From Flavobacteriaceae bacterium (GTDB lineage Bacteria > Bacteroidota > Bacteroidia > Flavobacteriales > Flavobacteriaceae): a stretch of DNA of 55,009 bases. Location of the stretch: positions 1-55,009 of the forward strand of contig SHWW01000004.1 in the NCBI GenBank assembly GCA_009693635.1, read 5' to 3'. Below are positions 19,128 through 28,631 of the stretch, piece by piece. Each line of letters starts with the position of its first letter. The first letter of the stretch is position 1. A program made the position numbers and the translations under genes. Below the pieces are notes generated by a model. The model ran no database searches. It was not told the origin of the DNA and saw only the letters and a program-made list of their open reading frames with translations.

Positions 19128-21119
19128 TTAAACCAACTGCTCTTGCAATTTCTTGATGACATCTCTTATTTTTGCGGCTTGCATAAAATCTAAATCTTTT
19201 GCAGCCTTTTGCATCGCTTTTCTGTTTTCACGGATGCGCTTTTCAATTTCAAGTTTCGATAAATATTCAGGGATGGGCTCGGCAGCGAAATTCATAGTGT
19301 GTCCTAATTCAAATTCTACTAAAGGATTCTTCGTAAAGGCACTTTCAATTTTCTTGTTCAATGCCATTGGAACTTGGTTGTTTTCGGTATTGAAATTAAT
19401 TTGTTTGGTACGTCGGTAATTGGTTTCATTGATCGTTTTTTGCATACTTACCGTAATTTTATCAGCATACATAATGGCTTTTCCATTGAGATTTCTTGCG
19501 GCACGACCAATAGTTTGCGTTAATGAACGGTGACTTCTCAAGAATCCTTCTTTATCAGCATCTAAAATTGCTACCAACGAAACTTCGGGTAAATCCAATC
19601 CTTCACGGAGTAAATTTACTCCAATCAATACATCAAAAATACCTTTTCGTAAATCTTGCATGATTTCTATACGTTCCAAAGTATCAACATCGGAGTGAAT
19701 GTAACGGCATCGAATACTCATTTTCGTTAAATATTTAGCTAATTCTTCGGCCATTCTTTTGGTTAATGTCGTTACCAAAACTCGTTCGTCCAACTCGCAA
19801 CGCAATTGAATTTCTTCTATTAAATCGTCAATCTGATTTAGACTTGGGCGCACTTCTACGATAGGATCAAGCAACCCCGTTGGGCGAATAACTTGCTCCA
19901 CATAAACACCATCACAGCGATGCAATTCATAATCTGCAGGTGTTGCCGACACATAAATGACTTGGTTTTGCATTGCTTCAAACTCTTCAAATTTTAACGG
20001 GCGGTTGTCCATTGCAGCTGGAAGTCGGAAACCATAATCAACCAAATTTACTTTTCTACTTCTATCGCCGCCATACATCGCGTGAACTTGTGAAAGCGTT
20101 ACGTGGCTTTCATCGACAACCATCAGGAAATCTTTAGGAAAATAATCCAACAAACAAAAAGGGCGTGATCCTGCCACCCGTCCATCTAAATATCGAGAAT
20201 AATTCTCAATTCCTGAGCAATAACCTAGTTCGCGAATCATTTCTAAATCGAAATTGGTGCGTTCTTCCAGACGTTTTGCTTCCAAATGTTTGCCAATTTC
20301 TTTGAAATAATTGACTTGTTTTACTAAATCTTGTTGGATTTCCCAAATGGCATTTTGCAATACATCGGGCGAAGTCACAAACATATTTGCAGGGTAAATG
20401 GTCAGCTTTTCAAATTTCTCAATTACTTGAGAAGTTTTAATATCGAAACTTTCAATTTCTTCAATTTCATCACCAAAAAAGTGAATTCTATAGGCATCAT
20501 CTGCATAACTTGGATAAACTTCAACCGTATCGCCTTTGATTCTGAAATTTCCAGGAGTAAAGTCAGCTTCGGTTCTTGAATACAAACTCTGCACTAAAGT
20601 ATGAAGGAATTTGGTTCGAGAAATGACTTGGTCTTTCTCAATTGCAATTATATTTTTCTGAAATTCTACAGGATTTCCAATACCGTACAAACACGAAACC
20701 GATGCCACAACCAATATGTCCCGTCGACCAGAAAGGAGGGAAGCGGTTGTGCTCAAACGCATTTTTTCTAGCTCTTCATTTATAGATAAATCCTTTTCAA
20801 TAAAAACTCCCGTGACCGGCATAAAGGCTTCGGGTTGGTAATAATCGTAATAAGAAACGAAATACTCCACCGCATTATTCGGAAAAAACTGCTTGAATTC
20901 AGAATATAATTGTGCTGCTAATGTTTTGTTGTGCGCTAAAACTAATGTTGGTCTTTGCACTTCTTCAATAACATTGGCAATGGTAAATGTCTTACCAGAA
21001 CCTGTAACTCCTAATAAAGTTTGGAATTGTTCGCCATCGATTAACCCTCGAACTAATTTTTCGATAGCTTGTGGTTGGTCGCCTTTGGGTTGGTAATCGG
21101 ATACAACTTGGAATTTCAT
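19128..21119 (-). CDS. uvrB: UvrABC excinuclease subunit B
   Basis: The damage-verification helicase of nucleotide excision repair: it is loaded by UvrA, then holds DNA for UvrC incision. At 663 residues it has the standard length. The N-terminus carries Walker A LGVTGSGKTFTIAN (~38-50) and the Tyr-rich beta-hairpin YYDYYQPEAFMP. Helicase motifs follow: DESHVTLSQVHAMYGGDRSR, then IGVNLLREGLDLPEVSLVAILDADKEGFLR and QTIGRAARN. The C-terminal UVR motif that contacts UvrC is EKRIRENRKAMQKAAKDLDF to IRDVIKKLQ. The ATG at 21119 gives the conserved FQVVSDYQPKGDQPQAI. It is monocistronic with 183 bp of AT-rich spacer upstream. Confidence 0.98.
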   Translation of the reverse strand: MKFQVVSDYQPKGDQPQAIEKLVRGLIDGEQFQTLLGVTGSGKTFTIANVIEEVQRPTLVLAHNKTLAAQLYSEFKQFFPNNAVEYFVSYYDYYQPEAFMPVTGVFIEKDLSINEELEKMRLSTTASLLSGRRDILVVASVSCLYGIGNPVEFQKNIIAIEKDQVISRTKFLHTLVQSLYSRTEADFTPGNFRIKGDTVEVYPSYADDAYRIHFFGDEIEEIESFDIKTSQVIEKFEKLTIYPANMFVTSPDVLQNAIWEIQQDLVKQVNYFKEIGKHLEAKRLEERTNFDLEMIRELGYCSGIENYSRYLDGRVAGSRPFCLLDYFPKDFLMVVDESHVTLSQVHAMYGGDRSRKVNLVDYGFRLPAAMDNRPLKFEEFEAMQNQVIYVSATPADYELHRCDGVYVEQVIRPTGLLDPIVEVRPSLNQIDDLIEEIQLRCELDERVLVTTLTKRMAEELAKYLTKMSIRCRYIHSDVDTLERIEIMQDLRKGIFDVLIGVNLLREGLDLPEVSLVAILDADKEGFLRSHRSLTQTIGRAARNLNGKAIMYADKITVSMQKTINETNYRRTKQINFNTENNQVPMALNKKIESAFTKNPLVEFELGHTMNFAAEPIPEYLSKLEIEKRIRENRKAMQKAAKDLDFMQAAKIRDVIKKLQEQLV

Positions 21120-21302
21120 TTATTTTTTTTGAAACTTAAATTTTATAATCGTAAAAGTGAAAATTTTACTGCATATTCGCAAATTAAAAATCTACTAATC
21201 TACATTTTTTAATTGATGTGAAATTTTAGAAATCAGAATATTTTTAAGTTCAAGAGTATTTATTTCTATTAAATTTACAAAAATAATAATAATTGTAGTT
21301 TC

Positions 21303-22268
21303 TTAAAATTTCCAAGTTTTTTGTTGTGCTTCACTCAAGAATGTCCATGCTACAATTCGGCTTGTTTTTTGTCCTTGTGCCATATCAATCGTTTTTACTT
21401 CAACTGCACTAACTTTATTTAAAGTCTTATAAAAGCTGGAAAGATTTTCTTTTTTGGATACCAATGTGGTAAACCAAAAACACTGCAAAGGATATTTAGC
21501 ACTTTCAAAAATCATTTGAGTAATGAAAGCCAATTCTCCACCTTCACACCATAATTCGGTGTTTTGACCACCAAAATTTAGTACAGGTTTAATTATTTTT
21601 TCTATTGAGTTAGGTTCCAAATTGGTCACTTTACGCAAAGAACTTTTAGTAGCTTCTGCAGCCGAAGAATGAAAAGGTGGATTACAAATTGTGAATTCAA
21701 ATTTATCTTCGGGCGTTATTATATTTTTGAAAATAAAACGTGATTCCACTTGAAGCTGTAGGCTAATGGCCTCAATTAATTTCGGATTATTTTCAATGAT
21801 TTTTTTGCAATTTTGAATCGCATTTTCATCAATATCTGTTCCAACGAAACTCCAATTATAAACTGAATTTCCAATAATTGGATAAATACAATTCGAACCA
21901 ATTCCGATGTCAAGTCCTTGTATATTATCACCTTCGGGCAGTATTCCATTATTAGATTCAGTTAATAAATCAGCTATATAGTGAATATAATCAGCTCTTC
22001 CTGGGAGTGGTGGACAAAGATAATTTCTCGGAATATCCCAATTGGTAATGTCGTATTCCGAAATCAGCAAAGCTTTATTCAATAATTTTACTACCTCAGG
22101 AATACTGAAATCTATGGTTTGTGTTTCGTATTGATTAGTAAAAACAAAGTCTTTTAAATTGGGACAACATTTAATTAGTTGTTCAAAATCATAACCAAAT
22201 CTATGTTTATTTCGAGGATGAAGATTGACTTTCTCGGTCGTGATTTTTGCTTTTTTCATGTCGGACAA
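21303..22268 (-). CDS. rlmF: 23S rRNA (adenine-1618-N6)-methyltransferase RlmF
   Basis: Methylates A1618 of 23S rRNA during large-subunit assembly. At 321 residues it is consistent with the YbiN/RlmF family. It starts with a basic region (HPRNKHRFGYDFEQL), then IPRNYLCPPLPGRADYIHYI. The SAM-binding motif is GLDIGIGSNCIYPI, VGTDIDENAI is the acidic motif, and TICNPPFHSS is the NPPF catalytic motif of N6-adenine methyltransferases. It lies 28 nt downstream of the thiamine pyrophosphokinase gene on the same strand, so the two are probably co-transcribed. The start MSDMKK could also be the second Met, a difference of three residues. Confidence 0.95.
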   Translation of the reverse strand: MSDMKKAKITTEKVNLHPRNKHRFGYDFEQLIKCCPNLKDFVFTNQYETQTIDFSIPEVVKLLNKALLISEYDITNWDIPRNYLCPPLPGRADYIHYIADLLTESNNGILPEGDNIQGLDIGIGSNCIYPIIGNSVYNWSFVGTDIDENAIQNCKKIIENNPKLIEAISLQLQVESRFIFKNIITPEDKFEFTICNPPFHSSAAEATKSSLRKVTNLEPNSIEKIIKPVLNFGGQNTELWCEGGELAFITQMIFESAKYPLQCFWFTTLVSKKENLSSFYKTLNKVSAVEVKTIDMAQGQKTSRIVAWTFLSEAQQKTWKF

Positions 22269-22296
22269 AGGTAAGGAATCTAAAGTTGAAATTGTA

Positions 22297-22959
22297 TTAA
22301 TCCAAACATTCCATTAGTAACAAATCGCCTGTTTGGTGTTCTATAACTACAATTCCATCTTGGGCAACAAAATTGCTACTTCCCGTTCTATATCCCATTG
22401 TTAAAGTGTCATTTTTTAATGGATAATGCAAATTTGTAGAATGAATTCCTGTTACATTTCCAATAGGAATTAAAGAAATTGGTGTTTTTTTGGTGTACCA
22501 TTTTTCGTATTTTCTAGGCATTAAAAACACTTTTGAATGGTCGTCAATAATTACAATTTTAAGTTTGTCGCGATAATTGGCAATATTAGTAAGATTGGTT
22601 ATAGTATGATCGGCACGTTTTCCGGTAGCCCAAACCACATTTACCGCAGGAATTTTTCTAGCATGCAAATAATCTAACGCCTTTTCTAAATCGGTTTTAT
22701 TTTGATCGGGAGTATGAATAATCTCAATAGGGAAGTGACTTTCTTTGTAATAATTAGCATCAAAACCTCGGTCGAAATCGCCTAATAATACATCTACTTT
22801 TATACCTAGTTCCAAAACGCGTTCTATCGCCGAATCCAATACAAGCACTAATGGCGACCATTCTAGTAATTGGCCCAATAATTCGTTGCTACATGATGCA
22901 CCGTTTGCAATAATTAATGCAGGTTCTTGGTCGTCGCGAACAATGTGGTGAGAAGACAT
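22297..22959 (-). CDS. Thiamine pyrophosphokinase
   Basis: Transfers a pyrophosphate group from ATP to thiamine to make thiamine pyrophosphate. At 220 residues it has the usual size. The catalytic domain shows ALIIANGASCSNELL, VLVLDSAIERVLELG, the acidic metal-binding DVLLGDFDRGFD and PDQNKTDLEKALDYL, then ATGKRADHTITNL. The C-terminal beta-domain, which binds thiamine at the dimer interface, contains GNVTGIHSTNLHYPL and TGSSNFVAQDGIVVI. It is the first gene of a probable two-gene unit with rlmF. The 280-bp upstream gap separates it from the rplT operon terminator. A near-match TACTTTTA lies ~30 nt upstream, but I do not call a promoter. Confidence 0.93.
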   Translation of the reverse strand: MSSHHIVRDDQEPALIIANGASCSNELLGQLLEWSPLVLVLDSAIERVLELGIKVDVLLGDFDRGFDANYYKESHFPIEIIHTPDQNKTDLEKALDYLHARKIPAVNVVWATGKRADHTITNLTNIANYRDKLKIVIIDDHSKVFLMPRKYEKWYTKKTPISLIPIGNVTGIHSTNLHYPLKNDTLTMGYRTGSSNFVAQDGIVVIEHQTGDLLLMECLD

Positions 22960-23158
22960 TTAATTTTTTTTTTTGAAATGTAAAAGTAATACAACTTTTC
23001 CAATTTTTGTGAATGTATTTTATTTAGTCATGGACCTCTTAAGAATAATTGATTTGAATATATTTTATTTTGAAATAGATTCATATCAATAAAACTTTTC
23101 TGTAATTATTTTTTTATTCAATCTTGAATGTATTAATAAACTTGACTTTTCTTTCCAT

Positions 23159-23202
23159 AAAAATACCCCCAAATAGTATCTAACTTTTTGAGGGTAGTTT
23201 TA
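23159..23202 (-). terminator. Terminator of the thrS-infC-rpmI-rplT operon
   Basis: On the minus strand AAAACTACCC, a loop of ~25 nt with some A/T pairing, GGGTATTTTT. It lies ~40 nt after the rplT stop. The stem is imperfect, with unpaired G/A residues. Confidence 0.6.
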
Positions 23203-23239
23203 TTATAGTAAGTAAGTTTAAATATTGTTTATAAAACGT

Positions 23240-23584
23240 TTATTTTACTTTATTAAGTACAGCTTTGAAAGCTACTGGGTGGTTCATGGCTAAATCTGCA
23301 AGAACTTTTCTGTTCAATTCGATTCCGTTAGCTTTTACTTTACCCATGAATTGTGAATAAGACATTCCTTCCAATCTAGCTCCAGCGTTAATACGTTGAA
23401 TCCATAATGCACGGAAATTTCTTTTATTCACTTTTCTATCACGATAAGCGTAGCACATTGCTTTTTCTACCGCGTTTTTCGCAACTGTCCAAACGTTTTT
23501 ACGTCTACCAAAGAAACCTTTGGCTTGCTTCATTATTTTTTTTCTTCTTGCTCTTTTAGCAACTGAATTTACCGATCTTGGCAT
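23240..23584 (-). CDS. rplT: 50S ribosomal protein L20
   Basis: Binds 23S rRNA early in 50S assembly and in many bacteria represses its own operon. It has 114 residues and is very basic. It shows the conserved start [20 protein letters not shown] and KGFFGRRKN, with [21 protein letters not shown], then the C-terminal globular part ([28 protein letters not shown]). It is the last gene of thrS-infC-rpmI-rplT, the same order as in Proteobacteria and Firmicutes. The 146-nt spacer before it contains a 10-bp hairpin and self-complementary words, a candidate regulatory leader. Confidence 0.98.
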   Translation of the reverse strand: MPRSVNSVAKRARRKKIMKQAKGFFGRRKNVWTVAKNAVEKAMCYAYRDRKVNKRNFRALWIQRINAGARLEGMSYSQFMGKVKANGIELNRKVLADLAMNHPVAFKAVLNKVK

Positions 23585-23730
23585 AATTTTACTGTTTTTT
23601 TGTAGCAGGCGTCCCGAATTAAATCAAGGGAACTTAATGGCCATACTCCAAGGTTATTAAATTTGATTTTAACCTAAAGAATTCTTATGCAATATGCTTT
23701 AAGCTTTATGCCTAAAGCCTATAGCTTTTT
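23585..23730 (-). promoter_or_regulatory. rpmI-rplT spacer with hairpin, possible L20 leader
   Basis: In the mRNA sense, AGGTTA + AAAT, loop CAA, ATTT + AA + TAACCT forms a 10-bp stem with a two-base bulge (23651-23675). Upstream there is a run of self-complementary words (GGCTTTAGGCATAAAGCTTAAAGC). Translational autoregulation of this operon by L20 is known in other phyla; here it is inferred only. Confidence 0.4.
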
Positions 23731-23928
23731 TTAGATAATTCTTAATTGTTGTTTGATGCTTTTCATATCTGTTTTGTGAACTAGCGCTGAGTGTGTCAAA
23801 GCTAATTTACGTTTTTTAGATTTTTTAGTCAAAATATGACTCTTAAAAGCATGCTTTCTTTTAATCTTTCCAGAACCAGTAACTTTAAATCGTTTCTTGG
23901 CGCTAGATTTGGTTTTCATTTTAGGCAT
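23731..23928 (-). CDS. rpmI: 50S ribosomal protein L35
   Basis: A 65-residue, strongly basic large-subunit protein. The N-terminus [20 protein letters not shown] and the block [21 protein letters not shown] are diagnostic. Its place between infC and rplT is the conserved arrangement. The 128-nt spacer upstream, after the infC stop, holds degenerate GC-word repeats (GCAATAAGC, GCAATATGC, AAAGCCTTAAGCTT). There is no Shine-Dalgarno sequence; the ATG follows an A-rich stretch, as is normal in this phylum. Confidence 0.97.
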   Translation of the reverse strand: MPKMKTKSSAKKRFKVTGSGKIKRKHAFKSHILTKKSKKRKLALTHSALVHKTDMKSIKQQLRII

Positions 23929-24056
23929 TTTTTCCTAGTGTTTAATTTATTCTTACTTACTTATTTTTCAAAAGCATTAAGCTTAAGGCTTTAAACATAA
24001 GGCAAAGCTATTATTAACTCGGCATATTGCTTACAGCTTTTGCTTATTGCAAATAT

Positions 24057-24614
24057 TTATTTTTTCTTCTTTGGAGCAATGAAAATAATCATTCTCTTCC
24101 CTTCTAGAACTGGCATCGCTTCTACTTTACCAAACTCTTCTAAATCTGTTGCTAATCTCAAAAGCAAGATTTGACCTTGATCTTTATAGATAATTGAACG
24201 TCCTTTAAAGAATACAAAAGCTTTTAATTTTGCACCTTCTTTTAAGAATTTCTCCGCATTCTTTCTTTTAAATTCATAATCATGCTCATCAGTTTGAGGT
24301 CCGAAACGAATTTCTTTCACCACTACCTGAGTAGATTTTGCTTTAAGTGCTTTGTCACGTTTCTTTTGCTCATATATGAATTTTTTATAATCCATAATTT
24401 TACAAACTGGTGGTTCGGCATTTGGAGAAATTTCAACTAAATCTAGTTCAAATTCATCTGCTAATCTTAATGCTTCTGAAAGTTTAAAAACTCCAGGCTC
24501 AATGTTTTCTCCAACAAGCCTTACTTCTTGTACTCCACGAATAAGATTGTTTATCCTGTGTGCATCTTTTTTTTCTACTCGAGGTTGGTAACCTCTGTTA
24601 CTTCTTATTGCTAT
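24057..24614 (-). CDS. infC: Translation initiation factor IF-3, with non-canonical ATA start
   Basis: IF-3 binds the 30S subunit, prevents premature 50S joining and discriminates against wrong start codons. The ORF track gives only 112 residues from an internal ATG (24395), but the same frame continues upstream with the conserved N-terminal domain: [54 protein letters not shown] and [10 protein letters not shown]. The first in-frame position giving a normal N-terminus is ATA at 24614-24612. No ATG, GTG or TTG occurs between it and the thrS stop 16 nt upstream. I therefore call a 185-residue protein starting at AUA. Rare start codons on infC are a known device for IF-3 autoregulation (AUU in E. 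coli). The C-terminal domain ends [16 protein letters not shown]. Confidence 0.93.
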   Translation of the reverse strand: MAIRSNRGYQPRVEKKDAHRINNLIRGVQEVRLVGENIEPGVFKLSEALRLADEFELDLVEISPNAEPPVCKIMDYKKFIYEQKKRDKALKAKSTQVVVKEIRFGPQTDEHDYEFKRKNAEKFLKEGAKLKAFVFFKGRSIIYKDQGQILLLRLATDLEEFGKVEAMPVLEGKRMIIFIAPKKKK

Positions 24615-24630
24615 GACTTTATAATTTAAG

Positions 24631-26577
24631 TTAAATTGTAAATACTTTTAATGTTTTTTTGATCTCTTCATTCACAATTGAAGCAAATTCCTCGATTGTA
24701 ACACTCATATTTCCTTTTCCTTCTTGCCCGTGACGGCGTATAGAAATGGTTTCGTTTTTCTCTTCTTCCTCACCTAAAACTAACATAAATGGGATTTTTT
24801 GCATTTCAGCATCCCTAATTTTCTTGCCTATTGTCTCATTTCTGTTGTCAACAAGGGCGCGAATTTCGTGATTTTCTAGCATATTTAAAACTTTTTTCGC
24901 ATAATTTTCATATTTCTCGCTCAAAGATAATATTATTGCTTGTTCTGGCATCAACCAAAGTGGGAAATTTCCTGCAGTATGCTCTAACAAAATCGCTATA
25001 AATCGTTCCATAGAACCAAATGGCGCTCTGTGAATCATTACTGGTCGGTGTAATTCATTATCAGAACCTTTGTAAGTTAATTCAAATCGCTCTGGCAAAT
25101 TGTAATCAACCTGAATGGTTCCCAATTGCCATTGTCTTCCCAAAGCATCCTTTACCATAAAATCTAATTTAGGACCATAGAATGCAGCTTCGCCATATTC
25201 AACAACAGTATTTAATCCTTTATCCGCAGCAGCATTAATAATTGCATTTTCCGCTTTTTTCCAATTTTCATCAGAACCTATATATTTTTCTCTATTTTCT
25301 TTGTCACGCAAAGAAATTTGAGCTGTAAAATCTTCAAATCCTAAAGAACTGAAAACATACAATACCAAATCAATTACTTTTTTAAATTCCTCATCCAATT
25401 GTTCCGGCGTACAAAAGATATGCGCATCGTCTTGGGTAAATCCACGAACACGAGTCAAACCGTGAAGTTCGCCACTTTGCTCATATCTATAAACCGTACC
25501 AAATTCAGCATAACGCTTTGGTAAATCTTTATACGACCATGGTTTTGAATTGTAAATTTCACAGTGGTGTGGGCAGTTCATTGGTTTTAATAAGAACTCT
25601 TCGCCATCAGCAGGAGTAGTGATGGGTTGAAAACTATCCGCGCCATATTTAGCATAATGTCCCGAAGTAATATAAAGTTCTTTTTGGCCAATATGAGGTG
25701 TAATTACTTGCTCGTAACCTGCTTTTTTCTGTGCCTTTTTCAAAAATTGTTCCAATCTATCTCTCAAAGCAGCACCCTTTGGCAACCATAGTGGTAGCCC
25801 TTGTCCTACTTTTTGTGAAAATGCAAACAATTCCAATTCTTTTCCTAATTTTCTATGATCACGACGTTTTGCCTCTTCAAGCAATTCTAAATATTCCGTC
25901 AACTCTTTTTGCTTTGGATATGAAGTCCCATAAACACGGGTCAATTGCTTATTTTTCTCATCACCCCGCCAGTATGCCCCAGCAACACTCATAACTTTCA
26001 TCGCCTTTATAATTCCCGTATTCGGAATATGACCACCACGACACAAATCTGTAAAAGTAGCGTGATCACAAAAAGTAATCGAACCATCTTCCAAATTAGA
26101 AATCAATTCTGTTTTGTAAATATTGTCTTTATAAACTTTCAATGCCTCCGCTTTTGAAACAGAACGCAATTTAAATTCGTGTTTTTCTCTTGAAATTTCC
26201 AAAACGCGATCTTCAATTTTTTTGAAATCAGCATCAGTAATCTTGTGATCTTCAAAATCAACATCATAATAAAACCCATTACTAATCGCAGGGCCAAGTG
26301 TCAATTTAATTCCAGAATACATTTCTTCCAAAACTTGCGCCATAACGTGAGACGTCGAATGCCAGAAAGCTTTCTTTCCGTTTTCGTCATTCCAAGTATA
26401 TAAAATAAGCGCACCGTCAGTTGTTAATGGCGTTGACGTCTCAATCGTTGTTCCGTTAAATGCCGCAGAAATAACATTTCTTGCAAATCCTTCACTAATA
26501 TTTCTCGCAACATCTATAGGCGTAGCACCAATTTTAAACTCCTTAACAGACCTATCTGGCAAAGTAATCTTAATCAT
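24631..26577 (-). CDS. thrS: Threonyl-tRNA synthetase
   Basis: Charges tRNA-Thr and edits mischarged serine. The ORF track starts at 26670, but the real start is the ATG at 26577 ([20 protein letters not shown]), the usual TGS-domain N-terminus; a consensus promoter lies just upstream and inside the longer ORF. The 648-residue product has the TGS domain, the editing domain with [15 protein letters not shown] and [14 protein letters not shown], and the class II core: motif 2 [21 protein letters not shown], zinc ligands in [10 protein letters not shown], motif 3 [18 protein letters not shown]. The C-terminal anticodon-binding domain follows. It is the first gene of thrS-infC-rpmI-rplT. Confidence 0.97.
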   Translation of the reverse strand: MIKITLPDRSVKEFKIGATPIDVARNISEGFARNVISAAFNGTTIETSTPLTTDGALILYTWNDENGKKAFWHSTSHVMAQVLEEMYSGIKLTLGPAISNGFYYDVDFEDHKITDADFKKIEDRVLEISREKHEFKLRSVSKAEALKVYKDNIYKTELISNLEDGSITFCDHATFTDLCRGGHIPNTGIIKAMKVMSVAGAYWRGDEKNKQLTRVYGTSYPKQKELTEYLELLEEAKRRDHRKLGKELELFAFSQKVGQGLPLWLPKGAALRDRLEQFLKKAQKKAGYEQVITPHIGQKELYITSGHYAKYGADSFQPITTPADGEEFLLKPMNCPHHCEIYNSKPWSYKDLPKRYAEFGTVYRYEQSGELHGLTRVRGFTQDDAHIFCTPEQLDEEFKKVIDLVLYVFSSLGFEDFTAQISLRDKENREKYIGSDENWKKAENAIINAAADKGLNTVVEYGEAAFYGPKLDFMVKDALGRQWQLGTIQVDYNLPERFELTYKGSDNELHRPVMIHRAPFGSMERFIAILLEHTAGNFPLWLMPEQAIILSLSEKYENYAKKVLNMLENHEIRALVDNRNETIGKKIRDAEMQKIPFMLVLGEEEEKNETISIRRHGQEGKGNMSVTIEEFASIVNEEIKKTLKVFTI

Positions 26578-26596
26578 TTTTTTTATTTTGTGAACG

Positions 26597-26627
26597 CAAA
26601 TATAATGGTTTACAAAAAACCACGCAA
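26597..26627 (-). promoter_or_regulatory. Consensus promoter of the thrS operon
   Basis: Minus strand: TTG (26627-26625), 20-bp spacer, TATATTTG (26604-26597). The predicted start is near 26592, a ~15-nt leader. It overlaps the 5' extension that the ORF track gives thrS, which supports the shorter start. Confidence 0.75.
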
Positions 26628-26642
26628 TATATAAAGGTAAAA

Positions 26643-27845
26643 TTAAAGAATAGAGAGAGCTATCATGCAAGATTTAATACTTTGGTAGGTTCTTTCGATA
26701 TCATTATCGAGTCCAATTGAAAATCGAATTAAGCCATCGGTTAAGCCCATTTCTATTTGTTCGTCTAATGGAATCTCACTGGATGTAGATGTTCCCGGCG
26801 CACTGAATAAGGTTTTATAGAATCCTAAACTTACTGCCAAATATCCTAAATTTTTGCTTTGCATCAATTCCATCAAAGCATTGGCTTGATCTAAAGTGCC
26901 CACGTCCAAAGTCATCATTCCTCCAAAACCGTATTCTAAATTAATCATATTCTTGTATATTTCGTGGCTCGGGTGACTTTTTAAACCTGGATAAACGGTT
27001 TTAATTCCGTCTTTTTCAAAGTGCTCTGCCAAATAAAGTGCATTGTGACTGTGATGTTTCATACGAATGTGCAGCGTGCGTAGGTTTTTCATAACACCTG
27101 CTGAACGTAAACTGTCCATTGTTGGTCCTAAAAGCATACTTGCTCCGTTGTTTACATTTTTCAAACTATCGATGAATTCTTGTGAAGCACAGGTTACTCC
27201 GCCAACTGTATCACTACTTCCATTGATATATTTCGTTAAACTGTGAATTACAATATCGGCACCCATAAGTGCTGGTGAAACTGATAATGGCGAAAATGTA
27301 TTGTCAACCACCAACTTTAAATTATATTTTTTAGCAAGTTTCGATAAACTGGCAATATCTGCAACTTCTAAAAGCGGATTACTGACAGTTTCACAATATA
27401 AAACTTTGGTTTCTGGCGTAATCGCAGCTTCTACAAGGGCTAATTTTGTGATGTCTACAAACGTGGTTTTAATTCCAAATTTAGGAGTAAAATTCTTCAA
27501 AAAAGCGTACGTTCCACCATAGATTGTGCGACTCGAAACAATATGGTCGCCCTGTCCGCACAACTGTAAAAGTGTAGGAGTGATTGCGCCCATTCCCGAT
27601 GCCGAAACATTTGCTGCTTCCGTTCCTTCCATTGCTGCCATTGCTTTGTCGAGGTATAAATTGCTCGGTGATGAGTGTCGAGAATACAAATAACAACCTT
27701 CAGCATTGCCTTTAAAAGTATCGAACATGGTTTTTGCCGATAGAAAAGTATAGGTCGAACTATCAGAAATGGATGGATTTACACCACCAAATTCTCCAAA
27801 ATATTGCAAATCCTGAATGTTGTCTGCGGGATTAAAATTTTTCAT
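26643..27845 (-). CDS. Cys/Met-metabolism PLP enzyme, methionine gamma-lyase-like
   Basis: A 400-residue fold-type I PLP enzyme of the trans-sulfuration family (methionine gamma-lyase, cystathionine gamma-lyase/synthase). Visible motifs are [28 protein letters not shown] for the cofactor phosphate, VVDNTFSPL with the PLP-contacting Asp, and the Schiff-base lysine in [19 protein letters not shown]. The active-site tyrosine is in [10 protein letters not shown]. Classical methionine gamma-lyases have a cysteine in place of the second glycine there, so this enzyme may prefer another substrate. It is transcribed away from an Lrp/AsnC regulator, its likely controller. Its 3' end lies 65 bp from the thrS start. 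Confidence 0.88.
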   Translation of the reverse strand: MKNFNPADNIQDLQYFGEFGGVNPSISDSSTYTFLSAKTMFDTFKGNAEGCYLYSRHSSPSNLYLDKAMAAMEGTEAANVSASGMGAITPTLLQLCGQGDHIVSSRTIYGGTYAFLKNFTPKFGIKTTFVDITKLALVEAAITPETKVLYCETVSNPLLEVADIASLSKLAKKYNLKLVVDNTFSPLSVSPALMGADIVIHSLTKYINGSSDTVGGVTCASQEFIDSLKNVNNGASMLLGPTMDSLRSAGVMKNLRTLHIRMKHHSHNALYLAEHFEKDGIKTVYPGLKSHPSHEIYKNMINLEYGFGGMMTLDVGTLDQANALMELMQSKNLGYLAVSLGFYKTLFSAPGTSTSSEIPLDEQIEMGLTDGLIRFSIGLDNDIERTYQSIKSCMIALSIL

Positions 27846-28092
27846 ACTTATTTTTTTTAATAGCTATCTAGGCTAGAATTATTTATTTATTATTATGTTT
27901 TAGTTTTAAAATATATATAGTCAAAATAACAAAAAAGCAGATTTATATACAATACTATAAGTTAAATTTAGATTATTTAATGGTTTATTATCAACTTAAT
28001 AGATATTTTTTCTAATTTTACATTTAAATACAATAGTTTATAGATTTTCTTTAACCTTTTCAATTTTCTAAATATTTTAAAACTAAATTACC

Positions 28093-28545
28093 ATGGATTT
28101 AATAGACAAAAAATTACTACAACTGCTTCAAACCGACAGTAAGAAAACCACAAAAGAGCTTTCGTTGAAACTTAATTTGTCAGTAACTGCAGTATATGAG
28201 CGCATAAAAAAATTAGAGCGTGAAGGAATTATCGATAAATACGTGGTTTTGGTAAACCGCTCAAAAGTCGATAAAGGTTTTGTGGTTTTTTGTCATCTTA
28301 AACTCATTCAGCACACCCGAGAATTCCTAACCAAGTTTGAAAATGAAGTGGTTAAACTTCCAGAAATATTAGAATGCCATCATGTAAGCGGCGATTATGA
28401 CTATATTTTGAAAATTGCTGTTAAAGATATGGAAGCCTATAGAGAATTCTTGGTTACAAAATTAACTACGTTAGAGCACATTGGAAGTACCCATAGCACA
28501 TTTATGATTAGCGAGGTAAAAAACAGCACTTTAATTGAAGTTTAA
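28093..28545 (+). CDS. Lrp/AsnC family transcriptional regulator
   Basis: A 150-residue amino-acid-responsive regulator. The N-terminal helix-turn-helix is LLQLLQTDSKKTTKELSLKL followed by the recognition helix LSVTAVYERIKKLEREGII. The C-terminal RAM (ligand and oligomerisation) domain contains VVLVNRSKVDKGFVVFCHL and HHVSGDYDYILKIAVKDMEAY. It is divergent from the methionine gamma-lyase-like gene across 247 bp, the classic layout for an AsnC-type local regulator, so control of sulfur amino acid breakdown is the simplest inference. I could not identify an operator by eye in the AT-rich gap. Confidence 0.93.
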   Translation: MDLIDKKLLQLLQTDSKKTTKELSLKLNLSVTAVYERIKKLEREGIIDKYVVLVNRSKVDKGFVVFCHLKLIQHTREFLTKFENEVVKLPEILECHHVSGDYDYILKIAVKDMEAYREFLVTKLTTLEHIGSTHSTFMISEVKNSTLIEV

Positions 28546-28586
28546 ATTTAGAAATGAAAAAGTGTAAGAATAGTTTTTAAATTTCT

Positions 28587-28594
28587 TAATTTTG
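28587..28594 (+). promoter_or_regulatory. -7 element (TAATTTTG) for lpd
   Basis: TAATTTTG fits TAnnTTTG and lies 37 nt upstream of the lpd ATG. No TTG is seen at the ideal -33 distance. Confidence 0.5.
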
Positions 28595-28631
28595 TGCAGC
28601 ATTTATAAAAACACATCAAAATACATATATT

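Noticed and set aside
24057-24395. 112-residue ORF as a complete short IF-3
   Set aside because: The frame continues upstream with the conserved IF-3 N-terminal domain, so the ATG at 24395 is internal.
26578-26670. 31-residue N-terminal extension of ThrS in the ORF track
   Set aside because: The extension is not part of the conserved TGS-domain start, overlaps the 3' end of the upstream PLP-enzyme gene, and contains the operon promoter.
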